From: Pedobacter polysacchareus
GTDB taxonomy: Bacteria; Bacteroidota; Bacteroidia; Sphingobacteriales; Sphingobacteriaceae
DNA length: 64,000 bases
Direction of reading: 5' to 3'
Assembly: GCF_019802255.1 (NCBI RefSeq)
Contig: NZ_JAHYSS010000002.1
Location: 558,001-622,000, forward strand
This document shows positions 1 to 9,364 of the stretch, piece by piece. Position numbers and translations under genes: made by a program. The stretch's first letter is position 1; every line of letters begins with the position of its first letter. The notes beneath the pieces were generated by a model that saw only the letters and a program-made list of their open reading frames with translations, made no database searches and had not been told where the DNA came from.

Positions 1-517
1 TCACCTTTAAAACCGCATTCTTCTCCTGACAAAGCATCTGCCAGGGTACAATATTTGAGTGATGTTCCATTCCTGAGATTAAAATTTCATCTCCGGTTTT
101 GATATTTTGCCTGCCCCAGGTATAGGCCACCAGGTTGATCGCTTCAGTGGTCCCCCTGGTAAAAACTATTTCTTCTACCATTGCTGCGCCAATGAACTCC
201 TGAACCGCATATCGACTAGCTTCATAAGCTAATGTAGCTTCTTCTGCCAGCGTATGTATTCCGCGGTGGATATTGGCGTTATAGCGGCTGTAATAATCGC
301 TTAGCGCATCTATGACAGCCTGTGGTTTTTGAGAAGTTGCCGCGTTATCAAAATAAATCAGATTTTTCTCATTCACCTTTCTACTTAGAATGGGGAATTG
401 TGTTCTGATGGCTTGTATATCAAAAGAGACCTTTTTGTGATCGGCAGGACTGGCTTGTTCGCCTGATTCAATGTGTTTGTCTATTGATAAAGAAGATTTG
501 GAGGCTGGAGTTTTCAT
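1..517 (-). CDS. sufS: SufS cysteine desulfurase, N-terminal part (cut by window edge)
   Basis: PLP-dependent class V aminotransferase that takes sulfur from cysteine for SufBCD. I translated the minus strand from the ATG at 515-517. After an N-terminal extension of about 30 residues the protein shows FPILSRKVN, YFDNAATSQKP, YYSRYNANIHRG, FTRGTTEAINLVA and GMEHHSNIVPWQ, all typical of the SufS/CsdA N-terminal half. The PLP lysine and the persulfide cysteine lie beyond the left edge, so about 172 codons are present. The start is one base past the sufD stop, so the two genes are tightly coupled. It is the last visible gene of the sufBCDS operon; a SufE or SufU partner is not in view and may follow off the edge. 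Confidence 0.93.
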   Translation of the reverse strand, partial: MKTPASKSSLSIDKHIESGEQASPADHKKVSFDIQAIRTQFPILSRKVNEKNLIYFDNAATSQKPQAVIDALSDYYSRYNANIHRGIHTLAEEATLAYEASRYAVQEFIGAAMVEEIVFTRGTTEAINLVAYTWGRQNIKTGDEILISGMEHHSNIVPWQMLCQEKNAVLKV

Positions 518-518
518 T

Positions 519-1829
519 TTATGAACTGGCTAAATGAGCTAAAATTAATTGTTCAACATGCTTGCGTAAAGGTTCCAGTTTGATTTGATTTAAAATATCG
601 GATGAAAAAGCCTGTAACAATAAGGACTCCGCGGATTTTAAAGGAATCCCCCTTGCTCTTAAATAGAACATGGCTTCCTCATCCAGCTGTCCAACGGTAC
701 AGCCATGAGAACACTTTACATCATCAGCAAAGATCTCCAGCTGCGGCTTGGCATTTATTGTGGCCAGGTCTGACAAAATGATATTTTTGCTGGATTGATA
801 AGCATTGGTCTTTTGCGCATCCGGCTGTACAATGATTCTTCCACTAAAAATTCCAGTTGCAGTATCATTCGCTATTCCTTTATAAAGCTGATTACTGAAG
901 CAATTTGGCTGCTTATTGTCTACCAAGGTATGGTGGTCCACATGGCTTTTCCCTTTTAAAAGAGAAAGACCATATAGGTGTGTTTCATTACCTGGAGCGT
1001 CTAAAATGAGGTTCAGGTTATTACGGATCACTCCGCCATTCAGGGAAATCGTTAAGGATTGTACATAGCTTTTTCCAATTTGATGGATCTGTGTACTGCT
1101 CAGCTGCGCTGCATTTAGCCCATCATTTTGTAGTTTATAATAAGCTAGAAATGCATGTTCTTCCAATACAATTTCTATCACCTCATTACTAAAACTTTCC
1201 ATGCTGCCTAGCGTAGTATAGGTCTCCACAAGCTGCAAATTAGAATTTTCTGCTAAATAGACGAGGCTGCGTGGCTGGGAAATGATATTTTCTGTACTGG
1301 CCTGAGTAATGTGATGCAAATACAAAGGTACTTCCAATTGCTGCCCCTTAGGAAGGTAAATGAAAACTCCTTCTTGAATAAATGCAGTGTTAAGCGCATG
1401 AAGACCATCTTTCAGATATTTACTGCTGCTGCCTAAATGTTCTTTTACGATTTTTTGATAAGGTCCGGTTGCCGCTGTTTCCAATGGTAAAATCACTAAT
1501 TCTTTTTCAGAAGAACGGATCTTTGATAAGCCGGGCATAAATCGTCCATCAATAAAATAGAGCTCATTGGCTTCGTTTTGTCCAGGTAAATTAAGCGCTT
1601 CCAAGGCAGAATAACTAAGCGCCTCCTCAGAATTGCCTTTTGAAAACTGATAGTTCTTTTCAAATAAACTGCTGATGTTCGTGTATTTCCATTCTTCCAG
1701 CTTAGAAGTTGGTAATCCTGATTGATTAAAGTTCTCAAAAGCAGCTTTACTCAGCTCCTTTATGGTATCGGCAGAATCATCATCAGCTAAACCTTCAAAT
1801 TGATCTTTAAAATAAGCGATGTTAATCAT
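519..1829 (-). CDS. sufD: SufD, Fe-S cluster assembly scaffold subunit
   Basis: SufD pairs with SufB and the ATPase SufC to assemble Fe-S clusters in the cytoplasm. The C-terminal half carries the SufBD beta-helix core, with GIFSGRIIVQPDAQKTNAYQ, KPQLEIFADDVKCSHGCTVG and YLRARGIPLKSAESLLL. The HG pair and the Cys-Ser-His-Gly-Cys segment are family hallmarks. The frame is open up to 1871, but MINIAYFKDQF at 1829 looks like the natural N-terminus, because the upstream codons read like non-coding leader. It lies between sufC (81 bases upstream) and sufS (1 base). Length (436 residues from this start) is normal for the family. The start choice is inference; the identity is clear. Confidence 0.93.
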   Translation of the reverse strand: MINIAYFKDQFEGLADDDSADTIKELSKAAFENFNQSGLPTSKLEEWKYTNISSLFEKNYQFSKGNSEEALSYSALEALNLPGQNEANELYFIDGRFMPGLSKIRSSEKELVILPLETAATGPYQKIVKEHLGSSSKYLKDGLHALNTAFIQEGVFIYLPKGQQLEVPLYLHHITQASTENIISQPRSLVYLAENSNLQLVETYTTLGSMESFSNEVIEIVLEEHAFLAYYKLQNDGLNAAQLSSTQIHQIGKSYVQSLTISLNGGVIRNNLNLILDAPGNETHLYGLSLLKGKSHVDHHTLVDNKQPNCFSNQLYKGIANDTATGIFSGRIIVQPDAQKTNAYQSSKNIILSDLATINAKPQLEIFADDVKCSHGCTVGQLDEEAMFYLRARGIPLKSAESLLLQAFSSDILNQIKLEPLRKHVEQLILAHLASS

Positions 1830-1910
1830 TATCTTTTCTTTTTTAAGGAGGTTCATATAAGGAGAGCTCATTGTTTTTAAGGAGAATCCATTGTTTTTTA
1901 AAAGGATCGC

Positions 1911-2678
1911 TTATGTTTTTGCAGCCAAATCTGTTTCATCAGTAATGAAATCGTATCCTTTTTCCTCCAGTTCTATGGCCAGTTCTTTACTGCCTGACTT
2001 AACAATTCGGCCATTGTAAAGTACATGTACATAGTCTGGCTGGATATAATCCAGGAGTCGCTGGTAATGAGTGATCAATAGTATCGCGCGGTGCTCGTTT
2101 CTCAATTGATTGATGCCATTGGCCACAATACGCAAGGCATCAATGTCGAGTCCGGAATCTGTTTCATCGAGGATGGCAAGTTTGGGCTCCAGCATGGCCA
2201 TCTGAAATATCTCATTACGTTTCTTTTCTCCTCCAGAAAAACCTTCATTAATCGAACGGCTGAGTAAAGATTGATCAATTTCTACCAAAGCCATTTTTTC
2301 TTTCATGACCTTCAAAAAAGCGAGGGCATCCAGAGGTTCCTGTCCATGATACTTGCGCTTTTCATTGACTGCGGCTTTAATAAAATTTGTTGTGCTCAGT
2401 CCTGGGATTTCAACAGGATATTGCAGGGCCAGAAACAAACCCTCCCTCGCACGGTCTTCAATAGATAAATCCAATAGATTTTTATCCAAGAAGGTAATGC
2501 TGCCTTCGGTCACTTCATATTCTTCTCTTCCTGCAAGTACAGAGGCTAGTGTGCTTTTTCCGGAACCATTTGGCCCCATAATCGCATGGACTTCCCCAGC
2601 TTTGATGTCCAGGTTGATCCCCTTCAGGATCTCTTTGCCCTCAATATTTGCGTGTATATTTTTAATAGATAACATCAT
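1911..2678 (-). CDS. sufC: SufC, Fe-S assembly ABC ATPase
   Basis: ABC-type ATPase that drives conformational change in SufBD; it is soluble and has no transmembrane partner. Walker A is GPNGSGKST near residue 36, the signature is FSGGEKKRNEI (the SufC-type variant of LSGGQ), and Walker B is LAILDETDSGLDIDALR. The switch His is in LLITHYQRLL. It is 255 residues, the usual length. It lies 25 bases downstream of sufB and 81 bases upstream of sufD in one operon. The first two codons are both ATG, so the start may be 2678 or 2675. Confidence 0.96.
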   Translation of the reverse strand: MMLSIKNIHANIEGKEILKGINLDIKAGEVHAIMGPNGSGKSTLASVLAGREEYEVTEGSITFLDKNLLDLSIEDRAREGLFLALQYPVEIPGLSTTNFIKAAVNEKRKYHGQEPLDALAFLKVMKEKMALVEIDQSLLSRSINEGFSGGEKKRNEIFQMAMLEPKLAILDETDSGLDIDALRIVANGINQLRNEHRAILLITHYQRLLDYIQPDYVHVLYNGRIVKSGSKELAIELEEKGYDFITDETDLAAKT

Positions 2679-2703
2679 TTTTGAAATTTTAAAGGATTTG
2701 AAA

Positions 2704-4149
2704 TTAGCCTACGCTACCTTCCATGCTGATGGCGAGTAGTTTTTGAGCTTCTATAGCAAATTCCATTGGTAATTGATTCATCACTTCTTTAGCAAAACCG
2801 TTTACGATCAATGCGACCGCTGCTTCTGCATCAATGCCTCTTTGACGACAATAGAAAAGTTGGTCTTCTCCAATTTTAGAAGTCGTCGCTTCATGCTCGA
2901 TAATGGCGGTTTTATTTTTTACTTCTATATAAGGAAAAGTATGTGCACCACATTTATCACCTAATAAAAGGGAGTCACATTGCGAGTAATTACGGGCATT
3001 AATGGCGCCTTTTGCTGTACGAACCAGTCCGCGGTAACTATTCTGACTTTGTCCGGCAGAAATTCCTTTGGCCACAATTCTACTTCTCGTATGTTTTCCA
3101 AGATGTATCATTTTAGTTCCTGTATCTGCTTGCTGGTGGTGATTGGTAAAGGCTACTGAATAGAATTCACCAATAGAATAGTCTCCTTTGAGGATCACAC
3201 TTGGATACTTCCAGGTGATAGCAGAACCAGTTTCTACCTGTGTCCAGGAGATTTTAGCATAGTCTCCCTGGCATATGCCGCGTTTAGTCACAAAATTATA
3301 AATTCCTCCATTCCCTTCTTTATCACCAGGATACCAGTTTTGAACCGTAGAATATTTGATTTCTGCCTTTTCCATCGCAATCAGTTCTACCACTGCGGCA
3401 TGTAACTGGTTTTCATCTCTCATTGGTGCAGTACAACCTTCCAGGTAGCTTACATAACTTCCTTCTTCTGCAATGATCAATGTTCTTTCAAATTGACCAG
3501 AGTTCTCGGCATTGATTCTGAAATAAGTAGAGAGTTCCATTGGGCATCGTACACCTTTTGGAATGTAGCAGAAAGATCCATCCGTAAAAACTGCAGCATT
3601 TAGGGCAGCGAAGTAATTATCGGTCATTGGCACCACCGAGCCCAGGTATTTTTTTACCAGTTCCGGATGTTTTTGAATGGCTTCACTGATGGAACAAAAG
3701 ATGACCCCAATTTCGGACAACTGTTCTTTAAAAGAGGTTGCAATGGATACACTGTCCATCACCACATCGACTGCTACTCCTGTAAGCCTCTTTTGTTCAT
3801 TCAAGGAAATACCTAGTTTTTCAAAAGTTTTTAGGAGTTCCGGATCAACTTCATCCAGACTGCTGAGCTGCTCTTTTTGTTTAGGTGCCGCATAATAAAT
3901 AATATCCTGATAATTAATTGGCGGGTATTTGATATTGGCCCATTTGGGCTCAGTCAGTTTTAACCAATAAGCATAGGCTTTAAGTCGCCAGGCAAGCATC
4001 CAGTCCGGCTCGTTTTTTTTCTTAGAAATGAGTGTAATCACCCCCTCATTTAATCCTTTTGGGATGGTATCTGTATCTATATTTGTAACAAAACCGTACT
4101 TGTAATCATTTAGTGCGGATTGCTCTAACATATCCAAATCTTCATTCAT
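2704..4149 (-). CDS. sufB: SufB, Fe-S cluster assembly scaffold subunit
   Basis: Core scaffold of the SUF system. Seen in the sequence: [80 protein letters not shown] and [14 protein letters not shown], which are the standard SufB blocks running to the C-terminus. It is 481 residues, as expected. It is the first gene of the sufB-C-D-S operon, and its ATG lies about 36 bases from the predicted transcription start of the promoter at 4192-4223. No IscR/SufR-type regulator gene adjoins the operon, so any control must come from elsewhere. Confidence 0.97.
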   Translation of the reverse strand: MNEDLDMLEQSALNDYKYGFVTNIDTDTIPKGLNEGVITLISKKKNEPDWMLAWRLKAYAYWLKLTEPKWANIKYPPINYQDIIYYAAPKQKEQLSSLDEVDPELLKTFEKLGISLNEQKRLTGVAVDVVMDSVSIATSFKEQLSEIGVIFCSISEAIQKHPELVKKYLGSVVPMTDNYFAALNAAVFTDGSFCYIPKGVRCPMELSTYFRINAENSGQFERTLIIAEEGSYVSYLEGCTAPMRDENQLHAAVVELIAMEKAEIKYSTVQNWYPGDKEGNGGIYNFVTKRGICQGDYAKISWTQVETGSAITWKYPSVILKGDYSIGEFYSVAFTNHHQQADTGTKMIHLGKHTRSRIVAKGISAGQSQNSYRGLVRTAKGAINARNYSQCDSLLLGDKCGAHTFPYIEVKNKTAIIEHEATTSKIGEDQLFYCRQRGIDAEAAVALIVNGFAKEVMNQLPMEFAIEAQKLLAISMEGSVG

Positions 4150-4191
4150 GATATTGGCGTTTTATATGGTGCTCACAATAACTGTACCCTA

Positions 4192-4223
4192 TAAAGATAC
4201 GGCTAAACGCTGGCGCATACAAA
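4192..4223 (-). promoter_or_regulatory. Predicted suf operon promoter (Bacteroidetes type)
   Basis: Read on the minus strand there is a TTTG (4220-4223), a 20-base spacer and TATCTTTA (4192-4199), close to the Bacteroidetes consensus TTTG-N19-21-TAnnTTTG. The last base of the -7 box is A instead of G. It would start transcription about 36 bases before the sufB ATG. The rest of the 286-base gap to the next gene shows nothing else I recognise. Confidence 0.6.
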
Positions 4224-4435
4224 AAATCAAAAACAGCTAAATGTAAGATTTATAGTGTGTTCTGTGGTGGAATAGAGTAGGGGAATCCGTAATTATGCCT
4301 GGAATCGAAGCTTGGATTTCCTGTAAAAGTAAAAAGCCTGATTACAAAATTGCAATGCCCTGATAAAGCATATAGCTTTTTAGGAACATTGACAATCTTG
4401 TGATCAAGCTTCTTTTTTAGGTGGTAATTTAAAGC

Positions 4436-6118
4436 TTATTCCTGATCAGCAATTAATACACCGGAAACATTCCAGGAGCTGAAGCTGGTACCTTCTGGTT
4501 TTCCAAGAGGAATTGCAACTTGCAGGGTATGTTTTCCTATACTTAAGTTTTCCAATGGGATTTCTACAGGAAGGGTTAGTGTTCCAGGGCACCAGTTTGA
4601 GCGACTTAAATCTGAAGAAGAAAGACCATTTCCGAAATTACCGGAAGAAGGATTACTGAAACGGTATGTTGCACAGTCTTCTCTCCAGGGAATAAAGTGA
4701 TAAACTCTTTTACCGTCTATAAAAAGTTCGTTCAGTTTCGGAACAAATTCATCGCCTTTACCCCAGCCGCCATGACCGGTTGTGAGGTACCTTAAACGAA
4801 GATTTTTCAAGCCCTGCGGCACATCAATTGTGACTGTTAACGAATCTTTTTCAAACATAGTTCCATATTCTTGTCCAGCCATCTCCATTAGGTTGGTCGT
4901 ATTAAATACAGGCATGATGTAAGATTTTCTTTCTTTCTCTTTTTCGCCATCGTATCCTGGATAATAATTTAGATTCAAACTCACCGTGTGTCCACCTTTG
5001 TCGTAGTTTCCGATAAACACACCAATCCACACCTCGCCTTGCAATTTTGGTGCAAGCAGGGTAATGTCTTGTTTGTAAATGACAGAATCTGCCCAGTTGT
5101 ATCCTTTGATTTTTGCCTGTTCATTGAAATGTTTTACCCCAAAGGAGGTGAAAAAACGCATCAGCTCCAGCGGTGGCAGATAATTGTCTGTTGCAATTAC
5201 ACCTTGATATTTTTTGCCATTACGGGCATTGTAAACTGGTAATGTCTGTAAGCCATTTTGCAAAGCGTCCAGGAAAGAAACAGACTTATCTACAGGAATC
5301 ATAAATACGGACCCTGTTCTGTCATAAGCATCACCATTAGAATTTTGGACCAGTTCGGCAAAAACGGATTGTCCCGCTTTTAGGGTCGGAAGTTTTACTT
5401 TTTTAAGAATTACCGTACCGCCAGAAAAATGATAAGTGGCATTCGACTGATCAGCCGCAGGGTTCTCTATTTTATTTCCAAAACTGATCTTTTCCTTATC
5501 GAAGATATTGATCGTTTGGTAACGGCTTTCAATCATTTGACGCTGATAAGCGGCTTCGTCAAGCAGACTGCCCCATTGTTTTGGCCAGGCAAGTTCCTCG
5601 GCTTTTACTTTGCGGTAATCAATCTTCTTCGCGTAAGTTTCTGTATTGCCATTACGGATGGTTTTTAAAATAAGACCGAGGCCCGGCGCAATAGTCAGGT
5701 CGGGCGTTCCCTTAATTTTCAGGTCGTTTGTGTACCAGATTTCAATGGTATTGGAACGGATAAATACCTTTGCTTTTTTGCAGGGGATGCCCATGATGGT
5801 GTCTATACCTGCAATTAGCTCTGCCGATATATATTCAGAGAACGGTTTTTTTAAGGTGTACAGGTTTCCATTGCTATTCAGTACCTGATAGGTAGCTGCT
5901 TCTGAAAATTGCAGGAATTGTTCTTGTTTTGCCTGACGTTCCTGACCGGAGATCCTGGCTTGACTTCCTTTAATGAAAAGTTTTTTTTCTCCGCCAACTT
6001 CTTTGCCGTTGCTGCGGGAACCATAGGTGATGACTGCTTCGGTGGCTTGTGTGTTTTTTTGTGCGTATAAAGCAGTGCTGATGAATAGCATTGCGATGCT
6101 AAATAAATGGGTCTTCAT
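4436..6118 (-). CDS. Secreted PNGase F-like peptide-N-glycosidase with extra N-terminal domain
   Basis: Likely cleaves N-glycans from glycoproteins outside the cytoplasm. Residues 1-20 form a signal peptide ending ALYAQ. Residues ~25-180 resemble the GLPGLI family (APGLGLILKTIRNG at 145-157). From ~200 the protein matches the two beta-sandwich domains of Elizabethkingia PNGase F. DAYDRTGSVFMI matches the segment around catalytic Asp60, so D266 is the equivalent. TTGHGGWGKGDEF matches the segment around Glu206, so E457 is the candidate. NWCPGTLTLP (508-517) matches its conserved WCPG. PNGase F-II also has an additional N-terminal domain, so this may be that type; whether the two N-terminal domains are related I cannot tell. 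Length 560. The gene stands alone between the suf operon and a tRNA cluster. Confidence 0.82.
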   Translation of the reverse strand: MKTHLFSIAMLFISTALYAQKNTQATEAVITYGSRSNGKEVGGEKKLFIKGSQARISGQERQAKQEQFLQFSEAATYQVLNSNGNLYTLKKPFSEYISAELIAGIDTIMGIPCKKAKVFIRSNTIEIWYTNDLKIKGTPDLTIAPGLGLILKTIRNGNTETYAKKIDYRKVKAEELAWPKQWGSLLDEAAYQRQMIESRYQTINIFDKEKISFGNKIENPAADQSNATYHFSGGTVILKKVKLPTLKAGQSVFAELVQNSNGDAYDRTGSVFMIPVDKSVSFLDALQNGLQTLPVYNARNGKKYQGVIATDNYLPPLELMRFFTSFGVKHFNEQAKIKGYNWADSVIYKQDITLLAPKLQGEVWIGVFIGNYDKGGHTVSLNLNYYPGYDGEKEKERKSYIMPVFNTTNLMEMAGQEYGTMFEKDSLTVTIDVPQGLKNLRLRYLTTGHGGWGKGDEFVPKLNELFIDGKRVYHFIPWREDCATYRFSNPSSGNFGNGLSSSDLSRSNWCPGTLTLPVEIPLENLSIGKHTLQVAIPLGKPEGTSFSSWNVSGVLIADQE

Positions 6119-6212
6119 AGGTGATAAAGCTAAGAATTATTCTGATAGGGGATAGAATCACTCTTCGGAAATTTCTATGGATTCGCCACGGATATTTAAA
6201 ATTTTTGGCAAA

Positions 6213-6243
6213 AAAAAGCCTCTTTACGGGCTGTAAAGAGGCA
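6213..6243 (-). terminator. Terminator of the first tRNA-Gly/tRNA-Leu unit
   Basis: On the minus strand GCCTCTTTAC and GTAAAGAGGC form a stem followed by a run of eight T, directly downstream of the tRNA-Leu. A near copy lies after the second tRNA-Leu. Confidence 0.85.
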
Positions 6244-6246
6244 ATG

Positions 6247-6331
6247 TACTCAGAGCGGGAATCGAACCCGCACGACTTTTAAGGTCACAGGATTTTAAGT
6301 CCTGCGTGTCTACCAGTTCCACCATCTGAGC
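6247..6331 (-). tRNA. tRNA-Leu (anticodon UAA), copy 1
   Basis: The minus strand folds as an 85-nt class II tRNA. The acceptor arm is GCTCAGA with TCTGAGT (a G-U first pair) and the discriminator is A. The anticodon loop is CTTAAAA within CAGGA..TCCTG, giving UAA, and there is a variable arm and a GGTTCGATTCC T-arm. The 3' CCA is not encoded. It is transcribed after tRNA-Gly at 6379-6451, separated by a 47-base spacer holding a hairpin. An identical copy is at 9020-9104. Confidence 0.97.
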
Positions 6332-6378
6332 AGGTGTTAACCTTTTAAATTAAATCCCTTCTATCTGGAAGGGATTAG

Positions 6379-6451
<73 letters not shown>

Positions 6452-6933
6452 GTTGATGACGATACGAAGATAGGTATTGTTTTGACTTTTTTATACTCCT
6501 CAGGGAAGATTTCACCGAATACACTGGATTTCAAGTAGAAAAAAATAATTTATTTTTTCTTACCTTCTATTTATAACTTAATATATCCAGTTTAAACCCA
6601 TAAAACAGCTATTGGACTTCGTAAATGAGCTTGTGTTTTTTGAAGAAAAGCAATATCGTCCTTAAATTTCGGTCATAGCGACAAAAACATAATAGAAATT
6701 CTATTCCTCACCAATCAATTTTAGGCTTTCATAGGATCAATTATATAGTTTCAGTCTGATGGGTTAAAATAAATTATATATTAGTAAAACTAACGCTCCC
6801 CAGATAAAAACTATCTGGATAAAATGAATAGTATAGTTCCTATTATTTTAATTCCATAAAGGAAATAAGAATATTATGATAGTGCCAGTCGGAAGTATAA
6901 ATAGTATTGAATTGGTAAATAATAAAAAACTAA
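6452..6933. other. Intergenic region upstream of tRNA-Gly copy 1
   Basis: About 480 AT-rich bases without a convincing gene. The first ~80 bases resemble those upstream of the solitary tRNA-Gly at 7446-7530, with a shared CGAAGATAGG block and AGATTTCA..CGAA...ACTGGATTTCAAG. They probably hold the tRNA promoter: TATCTTCG on the minus strand is present, but a clear -33 box is not. I recognise nothing in the rest; a promoter for the gene at 6937 must lie here. Confidence 0.6.
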
Positions 6934-6936
6934 ATG

Positions 6937-7182
6937 ATGAAAAAGAAACTAACTGAAATGAATAACGAAGAGCTCATCAAAAATGAAAAAATAGCTAAGA
7001 CGGCTGCATTTACTTTTATGGGAATTTTAATCATTTCCTTTGTAGTCATCGTTTACTTAATGCTCAAAAAAGGGTTTACTGCATTAATCGTTACGCCTAT
7101 CGCTTTACTTCCTATATTGATGCTTCTACTGAATAACTGGAATGAAACTAAAAAAGAAATAAAGTCCAGGAATTTATCGTAA
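6937..7182 (+). CDS. Small two-helix membrane protein, function unknown
   Basis: 81 residues from the second of two adjacent ATG codons (6934 and 6937). A charged N-terminus (KKKLTEMNNEELIKNEKIAK) is followed by two hydrophobic segments, about residues 26-46 and 51-67, and a short basic tail. The pattern resembles small Bacteroidota proteins sometimes labelled redox-active disulfide protein 2, but there is no cysteine here, so that label would say nothing about function. It sits alone between tRNA genes. Codon use and composition look ordinary for the window. Confidence 0.65.
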   Translation: MKKKLTEMNNEELIKNEKIAKTAAFTFMGILIISFVVIVYLMLKKGFTALIVTPIALLPILMLLLNNWNETKKEIKSRNLS

Positions 7183-7345
7183 AACTTACCTGCTGAGTTC
7201 AAAATAGCTACTCAACTTTCAAAGATCCAGGCGACTAGGTCTCATCCTTTTAAGAATATAAGAAAAGCTCTGGTTTCCGCGCTTTCTTTACACTAAGAAA
7301 GAAGATTTAGATATGATTTGCCGAATGATTTTTGGCTGAAAATAA

Positions 7346-7371
7346 AAAAGCCTTCCAATGGAAGGCTTTTT
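7346..7371 (-). terminator. Terminator of the solitary tRNA-Gly
   Basis: Minus-strand AAAAAGCCTTCC/GGAAGGCTTTTT hairpin with a T-run, immediately after the tRNA-Gly end. Confidence 0.85.
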
Positions 7372-7372
7372 G

Positions 7373-7445
<73 letters not shown>

Positions 7446-7458
7446 TGTTAACGTGCCA

Positions 7459-7491
7459 CGAAGATAGGGATAGTTTTCATTTTTCTGCAAA
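7459..7491 (-). promoter_or_regulatory. Promoter of the solitary tRNA-Gly
   Basis: On the minus strand TTTG (7488-7491), a 21-base spacer, then TATCTTCG (7459-7466), one base off TAnnTTTG. It lies 13 bases from the tRNA 5' end. The block around the -7 box is also found upstream of tRNA-Gly copy 1. Confidence 0.7.
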
Positions 7492-7580
7492 CTCTTTTTA
7501 AGATTTCATCGAAGCGACTGGATTTCAAGGAATAAAATTTCAATTGATGCCATTCTAGTATACCTTTACTAGGCTTTTCG

Positions 7581-8936
7581 CTATTTATCTGCGGTTCTAA
7601 AGGTAATCAGATAGGCAGCAATTGGAGTTAAGTTCGTGTTCATGAACCGCTCTGTCAGGAGCAATTCATAATCTTTGCCGGGTAAAAGGTCTACATCAAT
7701 GGTGATCGACTTACCATCTTCAGAGAATCCGACCACATTTTTTACACGCAATAGCTTGTCGACACCCGCTGATGGTCCAACATCAAAACCTCTGCTTTTT
7801 TTGTTCATTGGCGCAGAGAATTCAATAGTCAGCTGTTTGATGGTGGGGTCTACATCCTGGCTGTGATTTTTGAGTTGTTTAATTCCAGTAATCGTTGGGA
7901 TTTGGCGGTCGTACTCATTCTTTAAACTTTTCACCGACTCCGATAAATATCCGGATTGATCTATAAATTTGGCCAATGCGGTACTGTCGTTGTAGTCTAG
8001 TTCAATCATCTCTTTTATAGCTTGTTTTTTATTTCTGGCTTTTTCATAATACTTTTCACAAATGAGATAACCAACAGCGTACCCTAAATCTCGCTGCCCG
8101 AATGGATTTGTTTCATTAGTATACAGCCAGTATCCAGTTGATGGATTAAACATTTGCAAAGAAAATGCTGCTTTAATTTTTTTCTCATTGTCTATTCCTT
8201 TTTCACCTTTGCTTTTAGCATAAGCTAAAGCAGGTAGTGTAGAAGGTTTTCCTGTAGCTTTTACTGCTAAAAATTCAGCGGCACCTTCAAGCGTAACTTG
8301 TCCCAAAAGATTCTTTGCTTCGGTAGTTTTTTGTTGTGTATGTACATATTCATGGACGTTTAGAAAACCGATGTCATGGATTGGATTGGTCTTGAAATGA
8401 GTTTTTAGATGCTGGTAATTGCTGGGAAATTCTTTGGTTTCGGTATATTCATCTGCCATGGAAATCTCCGCACCGATCAGGACCATTCCATTTAGTGTAG
8501 TTCCTCCTGTTCTTAATGCACCAATAGTAAAGTAAATATTGGCCGGTTTTAATTCCGGATATAATTTCTTCATTTTGAGTACATCTACTTCAATCATTTT
8601 CGCAATACCCTTTGCTTTGAGTGTGTTTTTTCTGATGGAATTCCAAAATAGCGGATAGCTGTTTATGGCATCAATGTATGATTTAGCGGTATAGTTCTTC
8701 ACCTCCATAATGGCTTTTAGCCCTGGTGACCCTTTTTCAATGAATAGCAGATTTAAATAACGGTATTGTGCAGCACTATCTTTAGTGCTGGTCACTTTAT
8801 CATAAGCTGTCCAAAAGTTATCAATATCATAAGTAACAACCTTCCCTGTGTTTTTTTGTGCAACCAGGTTTAAGGAGAAAACCAGATTTGTGAAAAGCAA
8901 CAGGAGAGCTAAGGGTATAGTGCGAGAGATTTTCAT
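7581..8936 (-). CDS. Secreted zinc metallopeptidase-like protein with C-terminal Ig-like domain
   Basis: A hydrophobic leader (residues 7-26, ending LVAQ) implies export. The motif HEYVH at residues 195-199 is an HExxH zinc site, and EGAAEFLA (217-224) is a plausible third-ligand glutamate, as in gluzincin-like peptidases. This resembles proteins of the DUF2268 type, though I cannot place the family firmly. The last ~95 residues (IKQLTIEFSAPMN..., LLPGKDYELLLTERFMN...) look like a Big_5/SbsA Ig-like domain. Length 451. It stands alone between tRNA units with no operon partner. The substrate is unknown. Confidence 0.7.
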   Translation of the reverse strand: MKISRTIPLALLLLFTNLVFSLNLVAQKNTGKVVTYDIDNFWTAYDKVTSTKDSAAQYRYLNLLFIEKGSPGLKAIMEVKNYTAKSYIDAINSYPLFWNSIRKNTLKAKGIAKMIEVDVLKMKKLYPELKPANIYFTIGALRTGGTTLNGMVLIGAEISMADEYTETKEFPSNYQHLKTHFKTNPIHDIGFLNVHEYVHTQQKTTEAKNLLGQVTLEGAAEFLAVKATGKPSTLPALAYAKSKGEKGIDNEKKIKAAFSLQMFNPSTGYWLYTNETNPFGQRDLGYAVGYLICEKYYEKARNKKQAIKEMIELDYNDSTALAKFIDQSGYLSESVKSLKNEYDRQIPTITGIKQLKNHSQDVDPTIKQLTIEFSAPMNKKSRGFDVGPSAGVDKLLRVKNVVGFSEDGKSITIDVDLLPGKDYELLLTERFMNTNLTPIAAYLITFRTADK

Positions 8937-8982
8937 ATCCTAAAGGACGGATATTTTTTTGAAAGGTTTCAAATTTTAGGAC

Positions 8983-9015
8983 AAAAAAAAAGCCTCTCTA
9001 CTTTCGTAAAGAGGC
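8983..9015 (-). terminator. Terminator of the second tRNA-Gly/tRNA-Leu unit
   Basis: Minus-strand GCCTCT...AGAGGC hairpin followed by nine T. It is homologous in position and sequence to the terminator at 6213-6243. Confidence 0.82.
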
Positions 9016-9019
9016 TGTG

Positions 9020-9104
9020 TACTCAGAGCGGGAATCGAACCCGCACGACTTTTAAGGTCACAGGATTTTAAGTCCTGCGTGTCTACCAGTTCCACCATCT
9101 GAGC
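9020..9104 (-). tRNA. tRNA-Leu (anticodon UAA), copy 2
   Basis: 85-nt class II tRNA identical to the copy at 6247-6331, again transcribed after a tRNA-Gly and before a closely related terminator. Confidence 0.97.
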
Positions 9105-9155
9105 AGGTGTTAACCTTTTAAATTAAATGACTTCATGATAGTTGAAGTTATTTAG

Positions 9156-9228
<73 letters not shown>

Positions 9229-9308
9229 ATGGTTTTTATTTTAACATCATCCGATGTTCCCATCTCTTAAAGTGTATTTTGTAATACCCTTTGTTTCGTT
9301 TGGGAATG

Positions 9309-9338
9309 CAAATATAGGGACTTTTATCTTTCTGTCAA
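9309..9338 (-). promoter_or_regulatory. Promoter of the second tRNA-Gly/tRNA-Leu unit
   Basis: On the minus strand TTG (9336-9338), 19 bases, TATATTTG (9309-9316): a full match to the Bacteroidetes consensus. It starts transcription about 75 bases before the tRNA-Gly. Confidence 0.75.
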
Positions 9339-9364
9339 GTTTTTTTTATAAATAATTTAAGTGA

